DNA of 35,521 nt from Streptomyces sp. ISL-98 (GCF_018614055.1 NZ_JAGGPB010000096.1:1-35521); one strand, 5' to 3'; counted from the first letter of the stretch, positions 1 to 8,051 are shown. A program made the numbers and translations. The notes: generated by a model not told the origin, from the letters alone.

Positions 1-2
1 GC

Positions 3-320
3 GTCGAGGTCCGCTCGGCGGGATCCAACCCCGGCAACGCCGTGAACCCGGCCGCCGTCGAGGCGATGGCCGAGGTCGGCATCGACATCTCCGCCGAGAC
101 CCCGAAGATCCTCACCGTCGACGCCGTCAAGGAGTCCGACGTCTGCATCACGATGGGCTGCGGCGACACCTGCCCCGTCTTCCCGGGCAAGCGCTACCTC
201 GACTGGAAGCTCGAAGACCCGGCCGGTCAGGGCGTTGAGGCCGTACGCCCGATCCGCGACGAGATCAAGACGCTCGTCGAGGGCCTGATCAAGGAGATCG
301 CTCCGGAGCCCTCCAAGTGA
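3..320 (+). CDS. arsC: Arsenate reductase, LMW-phosphatase fold (3' part; start lies before the window)
   Basis: An open frame runs in from the left edge, so the true start and the P-loop cysteine (CxxNxxRS) are outside the window. The visible 105 residues start in the strand after the P-loop (VEVRSAGSNPGNAVNPAAVE), and then carry the signature TMGCGDTCP followed by GKRYLDWKLEDPAGQG. The two cysteines of the GCGDxCP loop are the pair that resolves the Cys-As intermediate in thioredoxin-coupled ArsC enzymes, which reduce arsenate to arsenite. The GTG at 42 is internal and not a start, because homology continues upstream of it. The stop overlaps the GTG of the next gene, so the thioredoxin reductase is translationally coupled to it. 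A second, differently built ArsC lies at 3671. The family call is confident; the exact reductant partner is inferred from the neighbours. Confidence 0.93.
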   Translation, partial: VEVRSAGSNPGNAVNPAAVEAMAEVGIDISAETPKILTVDAVKESDVCITMGCGDTCPVFPGKRYLDWKLEDPAGQGVEAVRPIRDEIKTLVEGLIKEIAPEPSK

Positions 321-1306
321 GCGCCGGCACGGATGTGCGGAACGTCATCGTCATAGGCTCCGGGCCCGCGGGCTACACCGCAGCCCTCTACACGGCCCGA
401 GCCGACCTCAAGCCCCTGGTCTTCGGCGGCGCGATCTTTGTGGGCGGCTCGCTGACGACGACGACCGAGGTCGAGAACTTCCCCGGCTTCCCCGAGGGTG
501 TCCAGGGCCCTCAGCTCATGGAGGACATGCGGGCGCAAGCCGAGCGCTTCGGCGCCGAGATGATCGACGACGACATCGTCTCTGTCGACCTGACCGGCGA
601 CATCAAGGAAGTCACGGACTCCGCGGGCACCGTTCACCGCGCGAAGGCCGTGATCGTGGCGACCGGCTCCGGCTATCGCAAGCTGGGCCTGCCGCGTGAG
701 GACGAGCTCTCCGGGCGCGGAGTGTCGTGGTGCGCCACCTGTGACGGGTTCTTCTTCCGCGAGCGCGACATTGTCGTGGTCGGCGGCGGCGACACCGCGA
801 TGGAGGAGGCGACTTTCCTCACCCGCTTCGCGAAGTCGGTCACCGTCGTCCACCGGCGCTCCACCCTGCGGGCCTCGCAGGTCATGCAGAACCGCGCCTT
901 CGCCGACGACAAGATCTCCTTCGCCTTCGACAGTGAGATCGCCGAGATCAAGGAGGAGGGCGGCATGCTCTCCGGCCTGACCCTTCGCGACGTCATCACC
1001 GGCGAGACGCGCGACCTCGATGCGACCGGGCTGTTCATCGCGATCGGCCACGATCCGCGCAGCGAGCTCTTCAAGGGCCAGCTGGAGCTGGACGACGAGG
1101 GCTATCTCCAGGTCGAGGCTCCCTCGACCCGTACGAACATCCCGGGCGTCTTCGCCGCCGGCGACGTCGTCGACCACACCTACCGCCAGGCGATCACCGC
1201 GGCAGGCTCCGGCTGCGCGGCCGCCCTGGACGCCGAGCGCTACCTCGCCGCCCTCGCCGACACGGGGAACACGGCTGAGCCGGACAAGACCCCGGCCACC
1301 GTCTGA
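317..1306 (+). CDS. arsT: Thioredoxin reductase of the arsenic operon
   Basis: This 329-residue NADPH-dependent flavoprotein has the usual TrxB length. The N-terminal FAD loop is GSGPAGY at residues 14-20, the redox pair is CATC at residues 139-142 (WCATCDGFFF), the NADPH loop is GGGDTAMEEA near 156-165 with HRRSTLRAS after it, and the C-terminal FAD motif is GVFAAGDVVD. It should pass electrons from NADPH to thioredoxin, which recycles ArsC in the cytoplasm. The GTG start overlaps the arsC stop, and a thioredoxin gene follows after 27 bases, giving a complete arsC-reductase-thioredoxin relay. A thioredoxin reductase inside an ars cluster has been named arsT in a Streptomyces plasmid arsRBOCT locus, hence the symbol; trxB is equally valid biochemically. 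Confidence 0.95.
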   Translation: MSAGTDVRNVIVIGSGPAGYTAALYTARADLKPLVFGGAIFVGGSLTTTTEVENFPGFPEGVQGPQLMEDMRAQAERFGAEMIDDDIVSVDLTGDIKEVTDSAGTVHRAKAVIVATGSGYRKLGLPREDELSGRGVSWCATCDGFFFRERDIVVVGGGDTAMEEATFLTRFAKSVTVVHRRSTLRASQVMQNRAFADDKISFAFDSEIAEIKEEGGMLSGLTLRDVITGETRDLDATGLFIAIGHDPRSELFKGQLELDDEGYLQVEAPSTRTNIPGVFAAGDVVDHTYRQAITAAGSGCAAALDAERYLAALADTGNTAEPDKTPATV

Positions 1307-1333
1307 CACGCAGCACCCAAGAGGAGGTCTCCC

Positions 1334-1651
1334 ATGGCCCTCAAGAACACCACCGACGACTCCTTCGAGCAGGACGTCCTCAAGAGCGACAAGCCTGTGC
1401 TTGTCGACTTCTGGGCCGCCTGGTGCGGCCCGTGCCGCCAGCTCCCCCTCGAAGCGATCGCGGCCGCGCACGGCGAGAAGATCGAGATCGTCAAGCTCAA
1501 CATCGACGAGAACCCCGAGACGGCCGCCAAGTACGGCGTCATGTCGATCCCGACCATGAACGTGTACGTCGGCGGGGAAGTCACCAAGACCATCGTCGGC
1601 GCCAAGCCCAAGGCCGCCCTCGAGCGCGACCTCGCGGACTTCATCGCCTGA
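1334..1651 (+). CDS. trxA: Thioredoxin
   Basis: This 105-residue protein is a single thioredoxin fold with the WCGPC active site at residues 30-34 and the cis-proline loop SIPT after the KLNIDENPETAAKYGV segment. A good Shine-Dalgarno (GAGGAGG, about 1321-1326) precedes the ATG. The stretch after the active site (CRQLPLEAI) looks about two residues shorter than in common thioredoxins, which usually have a longer link into helix 2; this may be natural. It probably carries electrons from the reductase just upstream to ArsC. A hairpin directly after the stop suggests the operon's first transcript can end here. Confidence 0.95.
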   Translation: MALKNTTDDSFEQDVLKSDKPVLVDFWAAWCGPCRQLPLEAIAAAHGEKIEIVKLNIDENPETAAKYGVMSIPTMNVYVGGEVTKTIVGAKPKAALERDLADFIA

Positions 1652-1663
1652 TCACACCCGCCG

Positions 1664-1689
1664 CCCGGCAGCGGTCGCGCGCTGCCGGG
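1664..1689 (+). terminator. Hairpin after thioredoxin gene
   Basis: Nine-base perfect arms CCCGGCAGC and GCTGCCGGG enclose an 8-base loop, 12 bases past the thioredoxin stop. There is no T-run, as is common in high-GC actinobacteria. It separates arsC-arsT-trxA from the flavoenzyme gene at 1743. Confidence 0.55.
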
Positions 1690-1742
1690 GCGCGTGCTGT
1701 CCTATCCCTGACCTCGTACGCACCCTCCCCCGGAGGCCCACG

Positions 1743-3142
1743 GTGACCAGCAAGCGCATCGTCGCGATCGGCGGAAGCGACGCGGGCATCAGCGCCGCGC
1801 TCCGCGCCCGCGAACTCGATCCCGACAGCGACGTCACCGTGGTCGTGGCAGACAAGTACCCCAACTTTTCCATCTGCGGCATCCCGTACTACGTGTCCGG
1901 CGAGGTGGCGCACTGGACGCACCTCGCCCACCGCACCGCCGAGGGCCTCAAAGCCACCGGCATGCAAGTGCGTACGAACACACGGGCCACCTCCATCGAC
2001 GTGGCCGGGCGGCGGCTCGTCGTACGCGACGAGGACGGCCGGGCCGAACTGCTGTCGTACGACGCTCTGATCGTGGGGACGGGCGCGGTCAGCATCCGCC
2101 CGCCTATCGAAGGGCTGACGGGCCCGCAGGCTCTGGGCGCGCGGGACGGTGTTCATCTGCTGCCCAGCATGGGCGACACCTTCGAGGTGATGCGCAGCAT
2201 CGAAGAGCGTCGGCCGGCCAAGGCGGTGGTGATCGGCGCCGGTTACATCGGCCTGGAGATGGCCGAAGCACTCACCACCCGCGGCATCGCCGTCACCCAG
2301 ATCGAAGCCCTGCCCGAGGTCCTGCCGACTGTCGACCCCGAACTGGGCGCCCTGGTCCACGCCGAACTCACTGACCACGGTGTGGAGGTCGTCACCGGGA
2401 CCACCGTCTCCTCAGTCTCACGTGAAGGCGACAGGCTGCGGATCCGGGCAGCCGGACCCGGCGGCGAGTCCCTGAGCCGGGACGTCGACCTGGTTCTGGT
2501 CGTGGTCGGCGTCCGGCCGGATACGGCACTCGCGGTCGACGCCGGGGCGCGTACCGGGGCCAAGGGTGCGATCGACGTCGACGAACACATGCGCACCTCG
2601 CTGCCGGACGTGTACGCCGCCGGGGACTGCGTCATCACCCACCATCGGCTGCTCGGCCCGACCTGGGTGCCGCTGGGCACCACCGCACACAAGCAGGGCC
2701 GCGTTGCCGGTGAGAACGCGCTCGGCGGAAACCGCCGCTTCGCGGGGAGCCTGGGCACGCAGGTGGTGAAGGTCTTCGACCTCGTCGCCGCCCGTACGGG
2801 GCTGCGTGAACACGAGGCACTTTGGTGGAGCGCGGCTGGAATCCAGTGACGACCGCGTCCAGCCCGGACGACCACAAGGCGTACTACCCGGGAGCCACGC
2901 CGATCTCGGTACGGGTCACCGGCGATGCCACCAGCGGTTTGCTCTTGGGCGCTCAGCTTGTCGGGCGGCGAGGCGCGGAAATCTCCAAGCGCGTCGACGT
3001 ATTCGCGACGGCGCTGTTCCACGGGATGGAGGTCGACGGCATCAGCGACCTTGACCTGTCCTACACCCCGCCGCTCGGCTCCCCGTGGGACGCCGTCCAG
3101 GTCGCCGCCCAAGCGTGGGTGCGGGAGACCAGCCTCAGCTGA
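1743..3142 (+). pseudogene. CoA-disulfide-reductase-like FAD/NAD(P) oxidoreductase, frameshifted
   Basis: The first frame (1743-2849, GTG start) encodes the FAD domain with GGSDAGISAAL, the active-site loop NFSICGIPYY (Cys45), an NAD(P) loop GAGYIGLEMAEAL, and the FAD-binding YAAGDCV. These mark the CoA-disulfide reductase/NADH oxidase group, which uses one catalytic cysteine. The C-terminal dimerisation domain (GWNPVTTASSPDDHKAYYPGAT to WVRETSLS) continues in another frame from about 2822 to 3142. The break falls between 2817 and 2835 and equals one missing base. It is either a real inactivating mutation or a sequence error; no slippery heptamer is visible. The 3' end overlaps the convergent arsR by 8 bases. 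Its role in the ars locus is presumably thiol redox control, an inference from position. Confidence 0.88.
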
Positions 3143-3506
3143 GCGGGTCCAGGATGTCCCGGACGCGGCGCAGACCGTCGTTGTTGACCGAGAACCAGGA
3201 CCAGGTGCCCCGGCGTTCACGGTTCAGCAGACCCGCCTCGGTCATTATCTTCAGGTGGTGGCTGACGGTGGGCTGGCGAAGGCCGAGGCATTCGGTCAGG
3301 TCACACACGCACGCTTCTCCGGCGGGGGCCCGCTCGATGATGCGGAGCAGTTGCAGACGGGTGGGGTCGGCGATGGCCTTGAGCATGTCGGCGAGGCGCT
3401 GGGCTTCTTCGCGTTCGATGAGCAGGCAGGCAAGCCCTGACGTACAGGACTGCGTCTCCGCCTCGTCCACTGCCGCCTCGGCTGCTCCGTATGCAGTGAT
3501 AGCCAT
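3135..3506 (-). CDS. arsR: ArsR/SmtB-family arsenite-responsive repressor
   Basis: This 123-residue winged-helix protein has the ArsR core from about residue 40 (LADMLKAIADPTRLQLL) through the recognition helix RQPTVSHHLKIMTEAGLL to the wing RRGTWSWFSVN. The metal-site sequence EACVCDLTE holds the CxC pair typical of As(III)/Sb(III) sensors at helix 3, and two more cysteines lie near the N-terminus (SCTSGLACLL). Arsenite binding should release it from DNA and derepress the ars genes. It is divergent from arsC at 3671 and convergent with the flavoenzyme. No Shine-Dalgarno is visible before the ATG; TATGGT followed by six bases sits just upstream, which would fit a leaderless transcript (inference). 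Confidence 0.93.
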   Translation of the reverse strand: MAITAYGAAEAAVDEAETQSCTSGLACLLIEREEAQRLADMLKAIADPTRLQLLRIIERAPAGEACVCDLTECLGLRQPTVSHHLKIMTEAGLLNRERRGTWSWFSVNNDGLRRVRDILDPLS

Positions 3507-3566
3507 CTATTCACCATAAGGGCGTTCGAGTGAGGCCCCGGGGCCCCGAGGGCCCCTCGGGCGTGT

Positions 3567-3588
3567 GTTCACTTAGCGTTCACTTTCA
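3567..3588 (+). promoter_or_regulatory. PHO-box-like direct repeat between arsR and arsC
   Basis: Two adjacent 11-base units start GTTCACTTAGC and GTTCACTTTCA, a perfect 11-base period with GTTCACTT identical in both. Streptomyces PhoP boxes are 11-base direct repeats with the conserved core GTTCACC. If real, PhoP would act on the divergent ars genes when phosphate is low. Alternatively the TTCAC elements could belong to an ArsR operator. Confidence 0.5.
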
Positions 3589-3605
3589 TTGCAGCCTATC
3601 CCGTA

Positions 3606-3623
3606 CATAGATGATTACCTATG
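3606..3623. promoter_or_regulatory. Inverted repeat, candidate ArsR operator
   Basis: Perfect 5-base arms CATAG and CTATG flank 8 bases, in the AT-rich part of the arsR-arsC gap, about 48 bases before the arsC ATG at 3671. Position and dyad symmetry fit a repressor site for the adjacent ArsR. Assignment is by location only. Confidence 0.4.
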
Positions 3624-3670
3624 CTTACGGGTGGGCGGCAGCACGCCTCCCTCCTCGGAAGGGATGCGCG

Positions 3671-4384
3671 ATGGACGAGCAAGCTCCCGTCGGACCGCCC
3701 ACACCACCGCTGCGAGACAGCCGCGCCGTCCTCGAACGCATCACCATCAGGCTCTCCGCGCGCCACAGCCGGGCCTACTCCCGCGAGACGGTGTCCCGCT
3801 ACGTCGACGAGTGCGCCGAGCTCCTGTCCGCCCGGGCCCGGGTGGGCAAGCACCTCCCCGTACTGGTCGAACGCTTCGCCGACCAGCGGCTCGGAGCGCT
3901 CGCACGGGGCATGGGCCTCTCGCCGAAGCCGGTCCCGGAGGTCCTCTTCGTCTGCACGGAGAACGCCGGCCGCTCGCAGCTGGCCGCCGCCTTGCTGCGG
4001 CACGAGGCGGGCGGGGCGGTCCGAGTGCTGAGCGCCGGATCGGAGCCCGGCGCCGACATCGCACCAGTCGTACGCCAGCTCCTTGCCGAGGACGGACTGG
4101 ACGTCGACGGGGAGTTCCCCAAGCCGCTGACCCCCGAGGTGGTCACCACCGCCGACATCGTCGTCACGCTGGGCTGTGGCGATGCGTGTCCCATACGTGC
4201 GGGCCGTCGCTACCTGGACTGGGACCTGCCCGACCTGAGCGGCCTGGACATCGAGAGCGCGCGAGCGGTACGCGACGGACTGCGCGTACGAGTCGACCAC
4301 CTCGCCCAGGAACTCCTCGACCCGGGCAGTTCTGACCAGGGCCCGGGGCGGGGTTCTGGCTCTGCGTCCATTCGAAGCGCGTGA
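3671..4384 (+). CDS. arsC: Arsenate reductase with N-terminal three-helix domain
   Basis: The 237-residue protein starts at ATG 3671, eight bases after GGAAGG; the in-frame ATG at 3611 lacks such a site. Residues about 15-82 form an all-helical segment (LERITIRLSARHSRAYSRE... VERFADQRLGALARG) like the three-helix dimerisation domain found on some actinobacterial ArsC proteins. The LMW-phosphatase domain follows: P-loop VCTENAGRSQ with Cys95, then TLGCGDACP with Cys169 and Cys173, and RRYLDWDLPD. It should reduce arsenate to arsenite in the cytoplasm, using mycothiol or thioredoxin. It is divergent from arsR across a gap with two candidate operators. Its domain design differs from the arsC at the left edge, so the locus has two non-identical reductases. 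Confidence 0.9.
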   Translation: MDEQAPVGPPTPPLRDSRAVLERITIRLSARHSRAYSRETVSRYVDECAELLSARARVGKHLPVLVERFADQRLGALARGMGLSPKPVPEVLFVCTENAGRSQLAAALLRHEAGGAVRVLSAGSEPGADIAPVVRQLLAEDGLDVDGEFPKPLTPEVVTTADIVVTLGCGDACPIRAGRRYLDWDLPDLSGLDIESARAVRDGLRVRVDHLAQELLDPGSSDQGPGRGSGSASIRSA

Positions 4385-4489
4385 TCAACCACCTTGCGAG
4401 GGGGCGACGGTGCCCGACCTAACCTCCGCTTCGTCGACGGGCATATCACCGACCTCGAATCCCACTCGTCGACACCCCACCGTTCGTGA

Positions 4490-6160
4490 TCATTCGCCGG
4501 GTTCGCTCTCCTCCAGGAGAAGCGAGACGAGCAAGCACTCAGCAGCCATCAGAAGCGACCTCACCTTCGTGATGTCGCCCTGCGACGCGTGCTTGATGCC
4601 CTGGAGCGTCCCGCGGATACGCCGGTGCATTGCGGCGAACGCATCCGACTGGGCCTCAACGAGTTTGCGGTCGCCGGCGAGATTGCGCGCAAGATACTTG
4701 GCCCGCAGCGCATGGGGCGGCCGGGTCTCGCCTTCCCACTCCTGCTTCGGGCGTTTCTCGGCTTCGTGCCAGGCGCGGACCTTCTCGTCCGGGGCAGCCG
4801 CACGAAACGTCCGGTCCACCGCCTCGATGACGCAGTTGGCAGCCTTCACAGCGGCGGCCGGCCCGGCCCGGCGGATGTCGTCCCATGCACCGTCCAGCAG
4901 CTCGGGCACGTGCTTGTCGAACGAACCCAGCACCGCATAGAGATCGGCGAATGCGTCAAAGCGAGCGGCTTGCCAGGGAGCGAGGATTTCCTCCTCGACC
5001 AACTCGGCCGCCTCGGTGAAATCACCGTCAGTGTCCTCGGCGACGAGGGCGTCCGTACTGACCAGCGCGAGGTTCGTACGACCGGTGACCGCCGACGCCC
5101 ACAGCCCGGGCTCCTCCGGAAATTCCAGCGACTGGGCCAGGGAATTCGCCCAGCGCAGCACCGGACGACCGCTGAGCTCTCCCAGGAGCCGCCGACCGCG
5201 GTCGCGTTCCACCATCCAGTCGGTCAGACGAACCTGGGTGCCGGCCAACCGGGCCAGCTCCGTGAGCGCAGAGGAGGGGACAGCAACGTTCTTCAAGGCC
5301 GCTTCAAGCCGACTGTTCGCCTCCAACGAGATCCGCCAGCTCGCCAGGGCCCCCGGCCCCGTGGCGACTTCCGCCAGCCGGGCCGTTGCCGAAAACTGCG
5401 CCAACCGGCCAAGCCCGGGAGTCAGCTCGTCCAGTCCCCGCAGATTCGCCGCCGCCGCGGCCAGCCCACCCGCCGCGAGCCCCAAGCGCTGAGATCTCTC
5501 GCTGCCCAAGGTCTCGAAAGCACTCTGCGCGCGCGAAGCCCAGGTCGCGTAGTCCCGCGCTGCAGCGGCAACAGTGAAGGCCCCGCCCGCCACGGCGGGT
5601 CGGACCCGGGCAGCAAGTTCCGACAGGACCTTTCCTCTGGAGGTCTCCAGCTGCTGAGCGACTTCTGCCATCAACCCTGCCCGCCCCGATGCCCCGGCCC
5701 GGCTGGCGATCTCCATGAGCGAGCTGATGGCATTGGCCTGCCGGGCAATCTCGGCCGCATAGCCACTCGCACCAATCGTGCGGGCGATGTCGGCGGCAAG
5801 AGGCCCGGACTGCCGAGAGCTCAACCGGGCGGCAGTCTGAGCGAGACCGCTGGAATGCGTGGCGCCGGCCTGGCGGACGATCTCGGCAAGCGCATTGCCG
5901 ACCTTGGGTTGCGGGGCTGTCGCGGCTGCCCGACGTGCTGCGTCGGCGAGCGAACCGGCATGCGCCGCACCCGCCCGGCGGGCGGCTTCGGCGAGCGCAT
6001 CCGACCGCCCGGCGCCCCGGCTGCTGGCGCTCTCCGTGAGCGATGGAGTGGACGACGCGAGTATCTCGTCACGAGCCGGACGGGCGGGGTCCGATGTCGG
6101 CGTTGCCTCTGTTGTCGGTTCCGTTGGCTCGTCATCGTGGCCGTCTTCTGCACGTTCCAT
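4490..6160 (-). CDS. Uncharacterised alanine-rich repeat protein, 556 aa
   Basis: Not recognised. The first 45 residues are acidic, Thr/Pro-rich and probably disordered. From about 45 to 210 there are degenerate helical repeats of roughly 20-25 residues (SDALAEAARRAGAAHAG, GSLADAARRAAATA, GNALAEIVRQAGATHSS and so on), Ala/Arg-rich with regular Leu/Ile, suggesting a coiled or helical-repeat array. The C-terminal 150 residues (from about DLYAVLGSFDKHVPELL) look like a compact helical domain with conserved-looking aromatic and basic residues, ending in RRIRGTLQGIKHAS and LLMAAECLLVSLLLEE. The layout faintly recalls helical C-terminal modules of defence proteins, but I cannot support a family. 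No signal peptide or membrane span is evident. It is 194 bases downstream of the response regulator on the same strand, so co-transcription is possible but not shown. Confidence 0.75.
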   Translation of the reverse strand: MERAEDGHDDEPTEPTTEATPTSDPARPARDEILASSTPSLTESASSRGAGRSDALAEAARRAGAAHAGSLADAARRAAATAPQPKVGNALAEIVRQAGATHSSGLAQTAARLSSRQSGPLAADIARTIGASGYAAEIARQANAISSLMEIASRAGASGRAGLMAEVAQQLETSRGKVLSELAARVRPAVAGGAFTVAAAARDYATWASRAQSAFETLGSERSQRLGLAAGGLAAAAANLRGLDELTPGLGRLAQFSATARLAEVATGPGALASWRISLEANSRLEAALKNVAVPSSALTELARLAGTQVRLTDWMVERDRGRRLLGELSGRPVLRWANSLAQSLEFPEEPGLWASAVTGRTNLALVSTDALVAEDTDGDFTEAAELVEEEILAPWQAARFDAFADLYAVLGSFDKHVPELLDGAWDDIRRAGPAAAVKAANCVIEAVDRTFRAAAPDEKVRAWHEAEKRPKQEWEGETRPPHALRAKYLARNLAGDRKLVEAQSDAFAAMHRRIRGTLQGIKHASQGDITKVRSLLMAAECLLVSLLLEESEPGE

Positions 6161-6354
6161 GTGTGCGGCTCCTCGCCCTATCGACCGGGGTACCGTCTGC
6201 GCCGTAGGCCAGAAGGGCTACCCAACGTCACGATAGCTGCGGCCACTGACAACACCCCAGGATTTCGGTCGAGGGATCAACGAGACGCTGAGCCGGACAC
6301 CAACACTCGTCGATCAGGGCACGGGCGCAACGATGATCGCGAGCCGGGCCCCCA

Positions 6355-7149
6355 CTACACCGTGGGTGTGGGGTGAGAGGAGCCGACCGTGGCTTGTCGA
6401 CGGTCCTTGGTGCTGCATTCCAGGCGGTAGCCCATGCCGCGGATGGCGTCGATCGTGCAGCAGCTTCCGGAGTCTTCCCGCAGGCGGTTGCGTACGCGGC
6501 GGACGTGGACCGTGAGGCTGTTGCTCCCCAATGACTGGACACCCCAGATCGCCTGGGTCAGTTCGCTGCGGCTGACGACCCGGTTGGCATGCTCCATCAG
6601 GTAGCGCAGCAGCATGAATTCACGTACCGGCAACTGCAGCGAGCGGCCGCGTACGTAGACGTGAAAGCCTGCCGCATCAAGCTCGATATCACCGACGACC
6701 AGGGTGGGCGCGGAGCCGTCGCCCGCTGTACGGCCGCCCATCAGCAGCGGCAGGATCTCCCCGGCCCGGTACGGGCGGGCCACGACGGCGACCGCGCCGG
6801 CCGCCAGCGCCTCGGTGGCCTCGGCCGTGCCGTCGGGGCCCGCGCCGACCATGACCGGGACGGGGTGCAGGCGTGAGATCAGCTCGGTGACCGCCGCCGC
6901 GCCGACGACCGGCAGCGGGGCGCCGAGAAGCACCGCCCGGGGGTGGTGGGCGCCGACCTGGAGGAGGGCTTCGGCGCCGTCGTGGCAGACGATGGTGCGT
7001 ATGCCCGCTCCCGAGAAGCGTTCGACCGTCGCGTCGGCCAGCTGTACGTCGGGCTCGGCCAGCAGCAGGTCGGGGGTCTTGCCGTCTTCTGCGCCACTGT
7101 GACCGCCGGTCGTGGCGGTCACAGGTGGCCGTTGTGCGTCGGGTGTCAC
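6355..7149 (-). CDS. OmpR-type response regulator with degenerate receiver
   Basis: This 264-residue protein has a receiver-like domain (about 26-135) and an OmpR/PhoB winged helix (about 150-253: REFMLLRYLMEH, SRSELTQAIWG, NSLTVHVRRVRNRL, IDAIRGMGYRL). The receiver keeps acidic residues near its start (LLLAEPD), but the position of the phospho-acceptor Asp is Gly76 (RAVLLGAPLP) and the conserved Lys before Pro is Arg125 (VARPY). It therefore probably cannot be phosphorylated normally and may be ligand-controlled or constitutive. GTG start at 7149 follows GGAG with about 7 bases. It lies 53 bases after pstB on the same strand, so it is likely the last gene of the pst operon. No histidine kinase is nearby. 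A role in phosphate-linked transcription is inferred. Confidence 0.88.
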   Translation of the reverse strand: MTPDAQRPPVTATTGGHSGAEDGKTPDLLLAEPDVQLADATVERFSGAGIRTIVCHDGAEALLQVGAHHPRAVLLGAPLPVVGAAAVTELISRLHPVPVMVGAGPDGTAEATEALAAGAVAVVARPYRAGEILPLLMGGRTAGDGSAPTLVVGDIELDAAGFHVYVRGRSLQLPVREFMLLRYLMEHANRVVSRSELTQAIWGVQSLGSNSLTVHVRRVRNRLREDSGSCCTIDAIRGMGYRLECSTKDRRQATVGSSHPTPTV

Positions 7150-7202
7150 CCGGGTACTCCTTCACGGGAAATGCGCAAAGGGGCGGACGTCAGACAGTTC
7201 TG

Positions 7203-8051
7203 TCAGCCGAAACGGCCGGAGATGTAGTCCTCGGTGCGCTGGTCGGAGGGGTTGGAGAAGAGGCGGGCGGTCTCGTCGTACTCGACCAGCCGTCCGTGGC
7301 GCTCGCCCTTGTCGTCGACGTCCGCGGTGAAGAAGGCGGTGCGGTGCGAGACGCGCGCGGCCTGCTGCATGTTGTGGGTGACGACGATGATCGTGAACTC
7401 CTGGGACAGGTGCTCCATGAGGTCTTCGATCCTGGCGGTGGCGATCGGGTCCAGCGCCGAGCAGGGCTCGTCCATGAGGATCACTTCGGGCTTGACCGCG
7501 ATGGTGCGGGCGATGCACAGGCGCTGCTGCTGGCCGCCGGAGAGGGCCAGCGCCGAGGTCTTGAGCTTGCCCTTGACCTCGTCCCACAGCGCCGCATGCG
7601 TGAGCGTCTCCTCGACAAGGTCGTCGAGATTGCCCTTGAAGCCGCCGACCCGCGGTCCGTAGGCGATGTTGTCGTAGATCGACTTGGGGAACGGGTTGGG
7701 CTTCTGGAAGACCATGCCGATACGGCGGCGGACCTCGATGGGGTCGACGTCCCGCCCGTACAGGTCTTCCTGGTGGTAGTGGACCTTGCCCTGCACGCGC
7801 GCCGTGGGCACCAGGTCGTTCATGCGGTTGAAGCACCGCAAGACGGTGGACTTGCCACAGCCCGAGGGGCCGATCATCGCGGTGATCTGGCGGTGGCCGA
7901 TGTTCATGTTGACGTCGCGGACGGCCTCGTGGTCTCCGTAGAAGACCGACAGGCCGCCGACCTCGAAGACCGGGCCGTCCAGGGACGGGGCATCGCGGAA
8001 GGCGACTTGCGGGGTCCGGGTGCCGCCGGTGGTGTCGGAAGGAGGGGTCAT
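7203..8051 (-). CDS. pstB: Phosphate ABC transporter ATPase
   Basis: The cytoplasmic ATPase of the high-affinity phosphate importer. From the ATG at 8051 it is 282 residues, with Walker A GPSGCGKST (61-69), a Q-loop in VFQKPNPFPKS, signature LSGGQQQR (170-177), Walker B ILMDEP with SALDP, and the H-loop VVTHNM. The ATG at 8051 has a clear AGGAG about 7 bases upstream and gives a normal length. An in-frame GTG at 8126 overlaps the pstA stop and would add 25 unlike residues; it cannot be excluded, since all other joints in this operon are 4-base overlaps. A 12-base dyad (GACAG-TT-CTGTC, 7193-7204) covers the stop codon. Confidence 0.95.
   Translation of the reverse strand: MTPPSDTTGGTRTPQVAFRDAPSLDGPVFEVGGLSVFYGDHEAVRDVNMNIGHRQITAMIGPSGCGKSTVLRCFNRMNDLVPTARVQGKVHYHQEDLYGRDVDPIEVRRRIGMVFQKPNPFPKSIYDNIAYGPRVGGFKGNLDDLVEETLTHAALWDEVKGKLKTSALALSGGQQQRLCIARTIAVKPEVILMDEPCSALDPIATARIEDLMEHLSQEFTIIVVTHNMQQAARVSHRTAFFTADVDDKGERHGRLVEYDETARLFSNPSDQRTEDYISGRFG

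Noticed and set aside
227..1471. A long minus-strand open frame opposite the thioredoxin reductase
   Set aside because: It is the complement of high-GC coding sequence with shadow-like composition (Gly/Val/Ala/Asp rich), while the plus strand has clear motifs.
4440..4490. A tRNA-like CTCGAATCCCACTCGTCGA stretch as a possible attachment site
   Set aside because: No acceptor stem, anticodon arm or CCA-side pairing could be found around it.
4589..6376. A 595-residue plus-strand frame opposite the repeat protein
   Set aside because: Both strands are open here. I kept the minus strand because its ATG start, repeat structure, acidic N-terminus and alternating helix pattern look protein-like, while the plus frame is Arg/Gly/Pro-rich without pattern. 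The choice is not certain.
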